This document shows, piece after piece, positions 46,177 to 55,523 of a stretch of 64,000 nucleotides of DNA (its first letter is position 1; the number at the start of each line of letters is the position of its first letter). Source of the stretch: a virus. The notes beneath the pieces are model-generated. The model did not search any database, was not told where the DNA came from, and saw only the letters and a list, made by a program, of their open reading frames with translations. The stretch lies in the IMG/VR virus record IMGVR_UViG_3300025009_000896, positions 19,189 to 83,188 of that record. One strand, 5' to 3'. The position numbers and the translations under genes are program-made.

Positions 46177-46776
46177 ATGGCTGTCTTAACAAATTTCACT
46201 ACTGCGCTTGATACCTTTTACCAGTTATGGTCAACTTTAATAGATGTCAACCAAAAGCAGGCTGAGATAAAGGAGCAGATACTTCGTAAGTTACACTCCA
46301 AATATGATCTATTTTTTGCCTTGGGGCGGGATGGTGAGTATGCCGATGCGCTCGTGTACTATCAGGAGATGTTAGACCTGCTTGAGGTAGATGCTGAAGA
46401 TGTGGCATGGGATGTCACCACGGCTAACCTACAGACGTTCTTTGGGGTAAGCGGGACATCTACATCATCTGCATTTCAGACGGCTGTATTTGCAAATCCA
46501 CTGAACTTAGACGCTACTACCTACAAAGACTTTATATGTGCAAGCGTAACAGGGGCAACAACCATAAACCTAAACAGCAGTTCTAATGGAGATAGTGGCA
46601 TGATAAAGTTCACAATGGATGCCGTAGGGGGATATACTGTTACTTTAGGGACTATGTTTACCGAGAGACTAGGTAGTACGGGGTTGGATGTTACGGCAAA
46701 TGCTATAAACTATGTATCATGGAGAAACGTTGGAGGAGATTTAACCTATACGGTAGATATTGCTACTGCGGTATAA
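46177..46776 (+). CDS. Probable virion protein with C-terminal beta domain
   Basis: This 199-residue protein has a helical N-terminus (DTFYQLWSTLIDVNQKQAEIKEQILRKL) and a Thr/Gly/Asn-rich beta-structured C-terminus (GATTINLNSSSNGDSGMIKFTMDAVGGYTVTLG). The C-terminus is of the kind seen in phage fibre or head-fibre proteins. Function is inferred from position and composition. Confidence 0.55.
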   Translation: MAVLTNFTTALDTFYQLWSTLIDVNQKQAEIKEQILRKLHSKYDLFFALGRDGEYADALVYYQEMLDLLEVDAEDVAWDVTTANLQTFFGVSGTSTSSAFQTAVFANPLNLDATTYKDFICASVTGATTINLNSSSNGDSGMIKFTMDAVGGYTVTLGTMFTERLGSTGLDVTANAINYVSWRNVGGDLTYTVDIATAV

Positions 46777-46787
46777 TATTAATTTGT

Positions 46788-47543
46788 ATGAGTATGATGG
46801 GATGTTTGGGTGTTTGGGTAACGGATGAGATAACTCCTACGGGGGATTATGTTAGCTTCTCATGTGTGGCAGACCGCACTATTGCCATAAACGTTGTTAA
46901 TACCATCCCCTTCTATGTAGATTGGGACGATGGAATCATAAAACTATATAGCGATATTACCGATACGGCTAAGTTTGTTGGAGCAGGTAACGTTGTGAAA
47001 CTATACGATGGGGCAAGCATAACCGACTTTAACATAGAACAAATAGATACGATATCGGGATTAGATAATATTACTGATTTACGTTCTATGGATTTGGGCA
47101 TAAATGCTGAGACCATTGACTTTATCCCTGCCGCATGGAACCTTGAGACCCTTATATTGAAAATACCCAACGCCACAAGCGTGACAACGGACGCCTCATG
47201 GCCCTTGGTCTTTTTATTTATTGGGAATGCCTCGGCGCTAACAACCATAAACACATCAGCCACGTGGGTGAACCTTGATTGGGTAGAGATAGATGGTGGT
47301 GATGGTGGGGTATTAAGTTCCTTTATAGCACATCCTGAGTGGACCGCCATGTTGTATTTCCATATAACCGATATGGCACTTACCGAAACTGTTGTCAACA
47401 ACATACTTATAGCCCTTGATGCTTCGGGAATGTCAGGGGGAGAAATAGACCTGTCGGGGGGCACAAGTGCAACTCCGTCCGGTGCTGGTGCTGCTGCCGC
47501 ATCTAACTTAACAGGCAGGGGAAATGCCGTAATAACAAACTGA
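46788..47543 (+). CDS. Leucine-rich-repeat-like virion protein
   Basis: The start MSMMGCLGVWVTDEITPTGD follows the upstream stop; the longer frame overlaps that gene. The 252-residue protein has irregular LRR-like units (ISGLDNITDLRSMDLG, WNLETLILKIPNATSV, VNLDWVEIDGGDGG) and ends with DLSGGTSATPSGAGAAAA, common in phage LRR surface proteins. It probably decorates the virion or binds host surface molecules. Confidence 0.6.
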   Translation: MSMMGCLGVWVTDEITPTGDYVSFSCVADRTIAINVVNTIPFYVDWDDGIIKLYSDITDTAKFVGAGNVVKLYDGASITDFNIEQIDTISGLDNITDLRSMDLGINAETIDFIPAAWNLETLILKIPNATSVTTDASWPLVFLFIGNASALTTINTSATWVNLDWVEIDGGDGGVLSSFIAHPEWTAMLYFHITDMALTETVVNNILIALDASGMSGGEIDLSGGTSATPSGAGAAAASNLTGRGNAVITN

Positions 47544-47544
47544 T

Positions 47545-48486
47545 ATGATAAGCTGCGAAAGTGTATATAATCTAATGCTCGACGTCTTAAGAAAAGACAA
47601 GCGTGGCCGTAGTGTGGATGTGGATGAGTTCAATAGGCTTATCGTCCTTGTCAATCAAAAGATATGGAACAAAGTTGTTAAGGACTTTGAAAGCAATATG
47701 AGTAGCACGTCAGACATGGCTATGTTCAAGATACTTAATGAGCCCATAACCATGACTTCGGGGGTAGGGGTGCTGCCTGCCGATTATTCAAGAATCATTG
47801 GGGAGCCAAGGGCTAATGAGGTTATAGACACCACTACTTATACACGTAGGGTAGACGTGATAAGTTCAATAGAATATACCCAAAGGGCGGTAGACTACCT
47901 GACACAACCCACAACTACTTATCCGGTGTGTGTCATCGGAGGCAACTACGCAAGGGAGATTACCGCTGCTGCAACTTACGGGGGAGGAACGAGCACGTTA
48001 ATAACAGCGCCCCACCATGGACTTACCACGGGAGACGAAGTGGTGATCACGGGCACGGTGAGTTACAACGGCACGTGGGAGGTTACGGTAATAAGCGTTA
48101 ATACCTTCTCTATCGCCACTGCATTTGTGGCCAATGAATATGGGGAGATGTACCTCACAAAAATATACGTGTATCCAACAAGCATAGCCACCCTTTATGT
48201 GGATTATCTAAGGGAGCCGGAAACACCGCTTTTGGATTATTACGTTGACGATACTACATTAGATTACACGTTCTTGCCTGAGGGGGAGAGCGTTGTTGTT
48301 CCCGTTGGGAGCACATACAGAGATGGTACCGCCGGAACAGGATCATCCGTGCAGTCTTCAACGTCTAACTTTGAGTGGGATGCTGATGCACTCCCGAATC
48401 TTATGGGTATCTTATTTCAACTGATAGGTATTCAGCTTACAGATCAGAATGTATATCAAGCAGGAACAATAGAGGAGGCTAAATGA
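47545..48486 (+). CDS. Neck/tail ring-type structural protein
   Basis: This 313-residue protein has a helical N-terminus (MISCESVYNLMLDVLRKDKRGRSVDVDEFNRLIVLVNQ) followed by DYSRIIGEPR. A beta-sandwich insert (APHHGLTTGDEVVITGTVSYNGTWEVT) comes next. The N-terminal part resembles proteins that form rings below the portal in podoviruses. It is followed by two further small helical/beta proteins of the same type. The assignment is structural inference. Confidence 0.6.
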   Translation: MISCESVYNLMLDVLRKDKRGRSVDVDEFNRLIVLVNQKIWNKVVKDFESNMSSTSDMAMFKILNEPITMTSGVGVLPADYSRIIGEPRANEVIDTTTYTRRVDVISSIEYTQRAVDYLTQPTTTYPVCVIGGNYAREITAAATYGGGTSTLITAPHHGLTTGDEVVITGTVSYNGTWEVTVISVNTFSIATAFVANEYGEMYLTKIYVYPTSIATLYVDYLREPETPLLDYYVDDTTLDYTFLPEGESVVVPVGSTYRDGTAGTGSSVQSSTSNFEWDADALPNLMGILFQLIGIQLTDQNVYQAGTIEEAK

Positions 48487-49106
48487 CAAAACAAGAATTA
48501 CGCTCTACAATAAAAAACCTTCTCCCTAAACCGGACAAGGCTAACTCATACCATGACGCAGTAGTTGATCGTGCTATTGAGAGAGTTCTAAGTCAAATGA
48601 TAACTGAAACATTTCTTAAGGGCGGAAATTTAGAGCCGTTTATGAAGAGATACGGTGATGCCGTTGCGCTTACTGTGACTGTTGATGCCATTACGGGCAT
48701 AAATTACACCACTCTTCCGGCTGCGTTTATTCCACTGCCAGACAAGGCCTCGGGGGTGAGAAGAATTTATACAGTTCAGATGGGAGGAATGACATTCTAC
48801 CCAATGGACTCAAGGGAAGCAGACATATTAGGGGGTAATACCTACTTCTCTACTGTTTCTAATAAGATAGGTTATGTGGTTTTCCCTACTAAGGTAGAGT
48901 ACTTTGGCATGACTACGGCTATCCGCAATGCCGGAATACGCATGGACATCTGCATACCCTTTAGTGTCTATGCTGATACGGATACTGTAAACATTCCGGG
49001 CAATGCAAGTGCAGAGTTAATTAAGGGAACATTGGAATTGCTTGGCATAGTCCAACCAGAGGACTTAAATGATAACAACACTAACGTAAGGGAAAATGGA
49101 CAGTAA
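48483..49106 (+). CDS. Neck/tail adaptor-like structural protein
   Basis: The 207-residue protein (MTKQELRSTIKNLLPKPDKANSYHDAVVDRAIERVL) has a helical N-terminus and beta C-terminal part (GVRRIYTVQMGGMTFYPM). It is coupled by ATGA to the previous gene and overlaps the next. It is a likely head-to-tail connector component. Confidence 0.55.
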   Translation: MTKQELRSTIKNLLPKPDKANSYHDAVVDRAIERVLSQMITETFLKGGNLEPFMKRYGDAVALTVTVDAITGINYTTLPAAFIPLPDKASGVRRIYTVQMGGMTFYPMDSREADILGGNTYFSTVSNKIGYVVFPTKVEYFGMTTAIRNAGIRMDICIPFSVYADTDTVNIPGNASAELIKGTLELLGIVQPEDLNDNNTNVRENGQ

Positions 49107-49809
49107 TTCTTTTGCAAACCTTAATGATATAGTTAATAGGTTTCTATTAAAGTATAAACTTCCTGCGGAGGATGCTATCATATTCACCGAACACGCTTGC
49201 GAATGCTATCGTAAAATAAGGGCAAGGCACTCTGACGCCACTACCACAAGAAAGGCGACGGTTACCTCGTTAGGTATAATAGAGATGCCCGATGACTGTA
49301 TCACGGTCATTGACGTTATGATACCCATAAACGGAGAGTGGTGGTCTTCTACCTTAAGAAAACAGATGGTCAATACCACTACCATAGTAAATGGCGCAGA
49401 GACAAGGGATAGCACAGCCCAAGGTGAGGGTGTTGATATAGACGACCCCAACTACACAACCTACGGGGGGACGGGTGGCGCTAACGACTACTATCACATG
49501 GTAGACTACGATGCACGAAGGATATTTTTGGATGGTGTTACTACTGAGTATGTAGTTCTTATTATGACTACTTCGGGTATTAACTTAGACGGAGACACTT
49601 TAGTCCCTGAAAAGTGCGTGCCGAGCATTGACGCCTATATGTATTGGAAGAAGGCATGGTGGGATGGATCACCTATGAATGAGAAGATGTACAGGGAGAG
49701 AGTATTCAATGACGAAATTCAGGAATTAAGGCTGATTAGTTTTATGCCGAGCGCAAGCCAACTCAGGGATATATTCAATAGCACAACTACACAAGCACCT
49801 AAAAGATAG
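49096..49809 (+). CDS. Tail tubular-like structural protein
   Basis: This 237-residue protein has the mixed helical/beta layout of podoviral tail-tubular (adaptor) proteins: FLLKYKLPAEDAIIFTEHACECYRKI, LGIIEMPDDCITVIDVMIP, SIDAYMYWKKAWW. It shares the stop/start junction with the next, very large gene. The assignment is inferred from position and pattern. Confidence 0.6.
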   Translation: MDSNSFANLNDIVNRFLLKYKLPAEDAIIFTEHACECYRKIRARHSDATTTRKATVTSLGIIEMPDDCITVIDVMIPINGEWWSSTLRKQMVNTTTIVNGAETRDSTAQGEGVDIDDPNYTTYGGTGGANDYYHMVDYDARRIFLDGVTTEYVVLIMTTSGINLDGDTLVPEKCVPSIDAYMYWKKAWWDGSPMNEKMYRERVFNDEIQELRLISFMPSASQLRDIFNSTTTQAPKR

Positions 49810-52800
49810 TGGGAGAAATTAAGCAAAATATAAGTTTTGTTGGTGCGGGACTTGATACCGATAGTAATCTCTCGTATATAACTGCGGGAGACGGGCTTAT
49901 AAGGCGTAACATTCTCATAGGTGAGGATGGCGATAACGGTCGTATTACCAATATGAAGGGTAACGAGGCCGTTACTGTCTCGGTAAACAACGAAGACTAT
50001 GTGGGTTCTTACCATAACCCCGACACCCGTTACACATATTGGTTAGGCCATGACGCACCTACTTCGACTAATACATTAGTTAAATACCACGTTGACACTA
50101 AGGTGGCTACGGTCATCTTTGAGGATACGGCCAATTACTTTGAAATTGACCCCACTCATAAGATGAAGGATTGGGATATGATTGGAGATTTGCTGTTCTT
50201 CAATCCCCAAACCAGTGAACCCAAAATGATAAACGTAGTCATGGCTGAGAACTACACTACTTATAGTGCATGGTCAGACTCGGCTACCTATGTCAATGGC
50301 GATACAAGACGATACTTCGGGGGTGTTTATACCGCTAACACTAACGTAGCGGCAGCCGAGAGCCCCGCTACTAATCCTGAAAAGTGGGATAGGATTGGAG
50401 ACTCTTATGACGACTACAATAACCAATTCGACATAGCGTTTAATGTTATTAAGAAGCCCCCAACTGCACCTACATTCGTATATGGCTCAGATAACGACCC
50501 TGATGCCCTAACAACTACTGAGTCTCCGATCTTAACAAGGGAGATAAATAACCTCAGAGGTAAGATGTTCAGGTTCGCCTCAAGATATATCTATTTTGAT
50601 GACTCTAAGTCGGTATATTCGGCATTATCTTCTGTCACCCGACCAATTGATGACGAGCAGTACGATGGTGAGATATTAGAGGACTTAACTACCAACAACA
50701 AGCTAACCCTGACGGTTGATTTAGGTCATGCCGCATTGGTTCAGTATGTGGAGATAGTCTTTCAGGAGATTGACGGTGATTGGAAGGTAATGACCACGCT
50801 TGATAGGCAAAATCCAGATAACATAGATAATAGTAGTGTTGCCTACGATTTCTACAACGACAAAGCCTACGAAGCGGCAGACAATGACCTTATTGACATC
50901 ATATACGATGCAGTACCCAAGAAGGCCAACTGTCAAGAGATAATTAACAAGAACATACTTTGCTACGGTGGAGTGACCGAGGGGTTTGATAACATAGACA
51001 AGTATGACTTGGATGTGTCTATGTCAGTAGCAGAGTCAGAGGTAGTCGAATCATCTACGCCGCAGACAATAAGGCACGATAACGTCTCCGCAGATTTAGG
51101 CAGCGAGCAGGTTAGGCCAACATCTGACCCATGGGAAAACTATGCCACTATTGATGTGTCAGACTTTGGATCATGGGGGCTTACGGCGGGTGATGTTTAT
51201 AAAATTACCGTTGACGGTCAGACGAACATTGTGACACTTGGCGCTGACGATATTGACACTGTTGCCCACTTATTAGCGGCTATGGCTAATGCTGCCGTCA
51301 GTATGGCTCCTATTGTGTGGGCAAGGTCAGACCTTGAGCAGCTATGGATAGGCGCCTACGAGTTCTATCCAAGCATAACCACTTCCATGTTTTATGAACC
51401 GTCAGCAGCAACGAGCGACATAAGCAAATATAGTACCTTTAAATCCGGTGCAGTACATCCTTTCTGTATATACTATTATGATGAAGCCCTCAGGCGTGGT
51501 GATTCCCAAGTGTCGGAGGACATGAAGGTCTATGTGCCTACGGTGAATGAGTTAGGGGTAAGCACGGTTAATTATAGGGAGAGAATAAGTTGGTCTGTCA
51601 ATCATACACCCCCAAGTTGGGCTAAGTACTGGAGATGGGGATATGCGGGTAATACTTTATGTAGTTGGTTTGTGCAATACGTTATTACCGACGTAGATGA
51701 CGCAGATAGTACGGATGCGTTATTTAACAACAAGACCACACTTGACATTACGCCACTTCAGACCTTAAAAACTACTGAGACAGCGGGGTGGAATAAGTTT
51801 CCTGAGTCTATTATAGACCCCTACGAGTGGCAGAGGGGCGACAGGGTTAGGGTCATAACCGAGGCATCGGGAGTGAGCTTGGGAGCCCCCATTGTTGGCA
51901 TATATGATTATGAAATATTAGAGTATGATGATACGTCTAAGAAAATAGTTATACAGTCCACTAATCTAAAGGCTCTGCAAAATGCGGGTGCGGGAACGCT
52001 TATAGAATTATATAGACCACTTGCAGTGGGAGAAAAGCTGGTTTACTATGAATTTGGATCATTGATGCCCATAGTTGACGAGTATCATTGGGGAACAACA
52101 CAGAATCAAACAGTGTCGGTACCTGCAACGGGAACGTTTAGCGAGGGAGACGTGTATTTGATAACAAGAACACCGTCTCAGCCAATAGATACCACTGTGG
52201 GATACTTTCACGAGAGCGCATGGTATTCGGACTTCTACCTATCTGAAGAGTGGTCGAAGGGTAAAATAGGGTTTGAGAGCACCTTTGGTGAGGTATATTT
52301 GAATATCATCAGATACTCTAACCAATATCTTCAGAATACGAAGGTAAATGGACTCTCTACCTTTGAAGCCTTGTCCTACAAAGAACTCAACGATCTCTAC
52401 GGAGAGATTAAGTTTATGGTTGAGAGTGGCGACACTCTAAAGGTGTATCAAACTATTAAGTCAGCTTCGATACAGATAGGGCGTACCGAGTACACGGACA
52501 CTACGGGCTCTACTCAGGTTGTGGCAAGTGACAAGATATTGGGCTCTATAAGGTATTCGTTTACCAACTATGGTACCGTTTATCCAACGAGCATAACCCA
52601 AAATAACAGATACATCTACGGCTTCGACATCTTCAACGGAGTAGTATGGAGGGATAGTGCTAATGGACTGTTCCCTATTAGTGGGAGGTACGAGGCCGCT
52701 GATGCAGGTGGTGACTATAAGATGCAGACCTACTTCAAGTCTAAGGCTGCGGCATTACTAACGTCAGGCATAAGCAATACCTTAGTTCAGACAGTGTACG

Positions 52801-53462
52801 ATGAGGAGTACAAGATGTTGTACGTGTTATTCTCTGATTCTCTTACTCCGGCTAACAATGATGTGATAGCCTATCACGAGCCGAGCAACAGGTGGATATC
52901 TTTTTATGACTTTGTTATTCCCAATACAGATGATCCCCCTTGTTGGGTGCAGTCAATAGGGATGTCGTTTCTGTCGTTTGCTCCTATCGCTGCCGAGTCA
53001 ACGACTACTGAAGCTGCTACAACCTTAGAAGAAGATAACACATCTTCGGTATGGCGACATAACTCAGACAATGTTGATAGGTGTAGTTTTTATGGTACTA
53101 CTCAGGATTGCGTGGTACAGATTGTGGCCAACGAAAACGGTGGAGAAGTAAAGATATTGGATAGTTTGGAGATACACAGCAATAAGTTGTGGAGTGCTGT
53201 TATAGAGATTCCAGAGAACATAAACTATTACCGAGGAATGTACTCTATAGTACCCAAAACAAGGTTTAGAAAGCGTGAAGGTATCTTAATGTCAGAGTTT
53301 ATGCGCAATGGATTGACCACATCGGGGGCTATCAGAACCTTGGACTATCTTAATGGAGAGGCACTTAGAGGATATGCCGCTAAGATAACTCTTACCAATG
53401 ATGACACCACTAAGGTATCGTTGTTGATGGTGAATGTGAACATGAGTAACAGTAAAGTGTGA
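49809..53462 (+). CDS. Large tail/nozzle structural protein
   Basis: The 1,217-residue protein starts at GTG (GEIKQNISFVGAGLDTDSNLSYITAGDGLIRRNILIGED). Repeated beta-propeller-like or beta-sandwich segments (YVGSYHNPDTRYTYWLGHD, MLYVLFSDSLTPANNDVIAYHEPSNRWISF) resemble podoviral tail nozzle or muzzle proteins, which are large and follow the tubular proteins. It ends with SLLMVNVNMSNSKV. The specific role is inferred. Confidence 0.6.
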   Translation: MGEIKQNISFVGAGLDTDSNLSYITAGDGLIRRNILIGEDGDNGRITNMKGNEAVTVSVNNEDYVGSYHNPDTRYTYWLGHDAPTSTNTLVKYHVDTKVATVIFEDTANYFEIDPTHKMKDWDMIGDLLFFNPQTSEPKMINVVMAENYTTYSAWSDSATYVNGDTRRYFGGVYTANTNVAAAESPATNPEKWDRIGDSYDDYNNQFDIAFNVIKKPPTAPTFVYGSDNDPDALTTTESPILTREINNLRGKMFRFASRYIYFDDSKSVYSALSSVTRPIDDEQYDGEILEDLTTNNKLTLTVDLGHAALVQYVEIVFQEIDGDWKVMTTLDRQNPDNIDNSSVAYDFYNDKAYEAADNDLIDIIYDAVPKKANCQEIINKNILCYGGVTEGFDNIDKYDLDVSMSVAESEVVESSTPQTIRHDNVSADLGSEQVRPTSDPWENYATIDVSDFGSWGLTAGDVYKITVDGQTNIVTLGADDIDTVAHLLAAMANAAVSMAPIVWARSDLEQLWIGAYEFYPSITTSMFYEPSAATSDISKYSTFKSGAVHPFCIYYYDEALRRGDSQVSEDMKVYVPTVNELGVSTVNYRERISWSVNHTPPSWAKYWRWGYAGNTLCSWFVQYVITDVDDADSTDALFNNKTTLDITPLQTLKTTETAGWNKFPESIIDPYEWQRGDRVRVITEASGVSLGAPIVGIYDYEILEYDDTSKKIVIQSTNLKALQNAGAGTLIELYRPLAVGEKLVYYEFGSLMPIVDEYHWGTTQNQTVSVPATGTFSEGDVYLITRTPSQPIDTTVGYFHESAWYSDFYLSEEWSKGKIGFESTFGEVYLNIIRYSNQYLQNTKVNGLSTFEALSYKELNDLYGEIKFMVESGDTLKVYQTIKSASIQIGRTEYTDTTGSTQVVASDKILGSIRYSFTNYGTVYPTSITQNNRYIYGFDIFNGVVWRDSANGLFPISGRYEAADAGGDYKMQTYFKSKAAALLTSGISNTLVQTVYDEEYKMLYVLFSDSLTPANNDVIAYHEPSNRWISFYDFVIPNTDDPPCWVQSIGMSFLSFAPIAAESTTTEAATTLEEDNTSSVWRHNSDNVDRCSFYGTTQDCVVQIVANENGGEVKILDSLEIHSNKLWSAVIEIPENINYYRGMYSIVPKTRFRKREGILMSEFMRNGLTTSGAIRTLDYLNGEALRGYAAKITLTNDDTTKVSLLMVNVNMSNSKV

Positions 53463-53468
53463 ATTAGT

Positions 53469-53476
53469 TATCTTTG
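53469..53476 (+). promoter_or_regulatory. Promoter of the internal-protein genes
   Basis: TATCTTTG lies 17 bases before the ATG at 53493. Confidence 0.55.
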
Positions 53477-53492
53477 TTAAAATATATAGTAT

Positions 53493-54194
53493 ATGGTACC
53501 ATTATTGGCAGGCGGACTTATATCGGGCGGACTTAATCTTGCGAAGGGAGTTTTTGGGGCAATACAGGGGATAAGCGCATCCAGGAAACTTAAAAACTTA
53601 AAAGCCCCTGCCTATGAGAGACCTGACGAGGCTAATGAACTTCTTGACCTTTACAGGCAGAGGGCATCAGTATCACAACTCCCCGGTCAAGACGCTATGG
53701 AGTCTCGTATGGATGCGGGGGTAGCTTCTTCGGTGGGAGCCGCAGAGAGGGTAGCCCCGAGTTCTGTGTCTGCATTAGGGGCGGTTACAGATGTTTATGG
53801 TAAAAAACAAGATGCGATAAGAGATTTGGCGATAACTTTTGCTGGCTATAAGGCCGACAGACAAGGTGAACTTGGCGGTGCGCTAAAAACCTCAGCCGAC
53901 TATACCGATAAGGAGTTCGAGATGAATAAGTGGATACCATATCAGACAAAGATGAACGAACTCACATCTCAAAAACAGGAGGGGTTCGCTAATCTCTTTG
54001 GTGGGTTAGAGGGCATGGCGTCAACGGCCACTAACCTGATAGGCACTCAGAGTTACTTAGATGTACTGAAGGGATTGGGCAGCGACCCGACGGGAGGCGG
54101 ATTTGGTCAAACAACCAACACTACTGCTGCACAGACATCGGACTTACAGGGTAATGCCAATAACGCAAGAATACCTAACATATTCAATAGATAA
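53493..54194 (+). CDS. Internal virion protein-like
   Basis: This 233-residue protein starts with a glycine-rich hydrophobic segment (VPLLAGGLISGGLNLAKGVFGAIQG). An Ala-rich helical middle and Gly/Thr/Asn-rich tail follow. It resembles the small ejected internal virion proteins of podoviruses that insert in membranes. It shares one base with the next gene. Confidence 0.55.
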   Translation: MVPLLAGGLISGGLNLAKGVFGAIQGISASRKLKNLKAPAYERPDEANELLDLYRQRASVSQLPGQDAMESRMDAGVASSVGAAERVAPSSVSALGAVTDVYGKKQDAIRDLAITFAGYKADRQGELGGALKTSADYTDKEFEMNKWIPYQTKMNELTSQKQEGFANLFGGLEGMASTATNLIGTQSYLDVLKGLGSDPTGGGFGQTTNTTAAQTSDLQGNANNARIPNIFNR

Positions 54195-55522
54195 TGGCAT
54201 CATTTGACATCTTATATACGGGCAAGGATTCTGCGGTTAAGATACCCGACTTCGACAAACTTGAAAGGTCAGAGTCTAAGTTCTATGACAATATTGTTAA
54301 GGGTCAGGAGCTTAAATATTCAGAGGAGAAGGCTAATGAGGCTGACTTCCTAACGGCTATGAAGACTAACCCCGTACTGTTAATTTCAGATGCTAACAGG
54401 CAGAGGCAGGCGGGCGCACTTGAACAATATAACAATGAGTGGGGCTCTAAGTGGGCGAAGCAAGGTAGGCTATCCATGCAAGATAAGATAAAGATGCAGT
54501 CCCAAAAGGAGGCATTGACTATGACTCAGAATACCATGCTTGCTGATGAAAAGAGATGGCAAGCCGAGAAGGAGACGATAGATAAGGATATAAGGGGCTT
54601 TTACGATAAGAAACAGTTTGAAGACGCCACTAAGCAGTTCTACGAAACAGGAAAGTACCCGAGTTCGGGGCTTGTCGCTGTTCCGCAGGAGTTTGTGTCT
54701 CGTTTGCAGAAGATAAAAGGTCATGGTGAATTGAGGACGGTAACGGGCAAGGGTGGATCTACTGTTGATTATGAGTCTAACATGACTCTTGATGAGGCTA
54801 AACAGCTTGTAGTATCCGAGTTAATGAGCAACGAAGGGTCTCTAATGAGAGCTGTTAAGGATTTTAATAATCAACCTGACTCTGAGATAGCCAAATACTT
54901 TGAGGACAGTAATAATAATGGTATTATAGACCCTGCCGAAAAGAAATCTCAACTTGACGAACCAAAGAACCTAAATAATCCTATTCTAAAGTGGGCTCAG
55001 GACTTCTACGGTAATCAGGTAAGGACAGAGAATCCGGGCCCGTCTAAGAGACCTTCGGGATCAGGTAGTGGTAACGGGTTCAGCATAGGTTTCGGTGGTA
55101 AGACAATAAAGTATAATCCCGTTGACCCGATAGACACTACGATAGGAGACAGAAAATACAAGCATTGGAACTATGTAAGGCTAACGGGTGATGAAACTAA
55201 CCCTCAGTATCCTGTATCTTTAAATAAGGCCACGGTGCTTAAGAATACGGGGAGTGGCACGTTAAATAGGAATACTACGATACAAGATGCTACGTTAACT
55301 GGATTTGGGTTAACCCCATCGGGCGATGTAGAAGTAACGTTCTTAGTGCCTACCGATAATTGGACAAAGATAGGCTTAGGCAAGGGGTCTGAATTATCTA
55401 TACCCATTAGTGAAGCGCCTGAGTACGGAGAGATAACCGTTAAATATGAAGGCAAGAACGTTAAGTTAAAAGACTTAGCAGGGACAAAACAGACCCAAAC
55501 CAGCAAACCTAAATTATATTAG
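54194..55522 (+). CDS. Probable internal virion protein
   Basis: The 442-residue protein (MASFDILYTGKDSAVKIPDFDKLE) is highly charged and helical in its first half (KIKMQSQKEALTMTQNTMLADEKRWQAEKETID) and beta-like in its second. It sits between the small internal protein and the giant one, as in podoviral internal-protein gene sets. It ends next to a dispersed-motif copy (55497-55514). Confidence 0.5.
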   Translation: MASFDILYTGKDSAVKIPDFDKLERSESKFYDNIVKGQELKYSEEKANEADFLTAMKTNPVLLISDANRQRQAGALEQYNNEWGSKWAKQGRLSMQDKIKMQSQKEALTMTQNTMLADEKRWQAEKETIDKDIRGFYDKKQFEDATKQFYETGKYPSSGLVAVPQEFVSRLQKIKGHGELRTVTGKGGSTVDYESNMTLDEAKQLVVSELMSNEGSLMRAVKDFNNQPDSEIAKYFEDSNNNGIIDPAEKKSQLDEPKNLNNPILKWAQDFYGNQVRTENPGPSKRPSGSGSGNGFSIGFGGKTIKYNPVDPIDTTIGDRKYKHWNYVRLTGDETNPQYPVSLNKATVLKNTGSGTLNRNTTIQDATLTGFGLTPSGDVEVTFLVPTDNWTKIGLGKGSELSIPISEAPEYGEITVKYEGKNVKLKDLAGTKQTQTSKPKLY

Positions 55523-55523
55523 G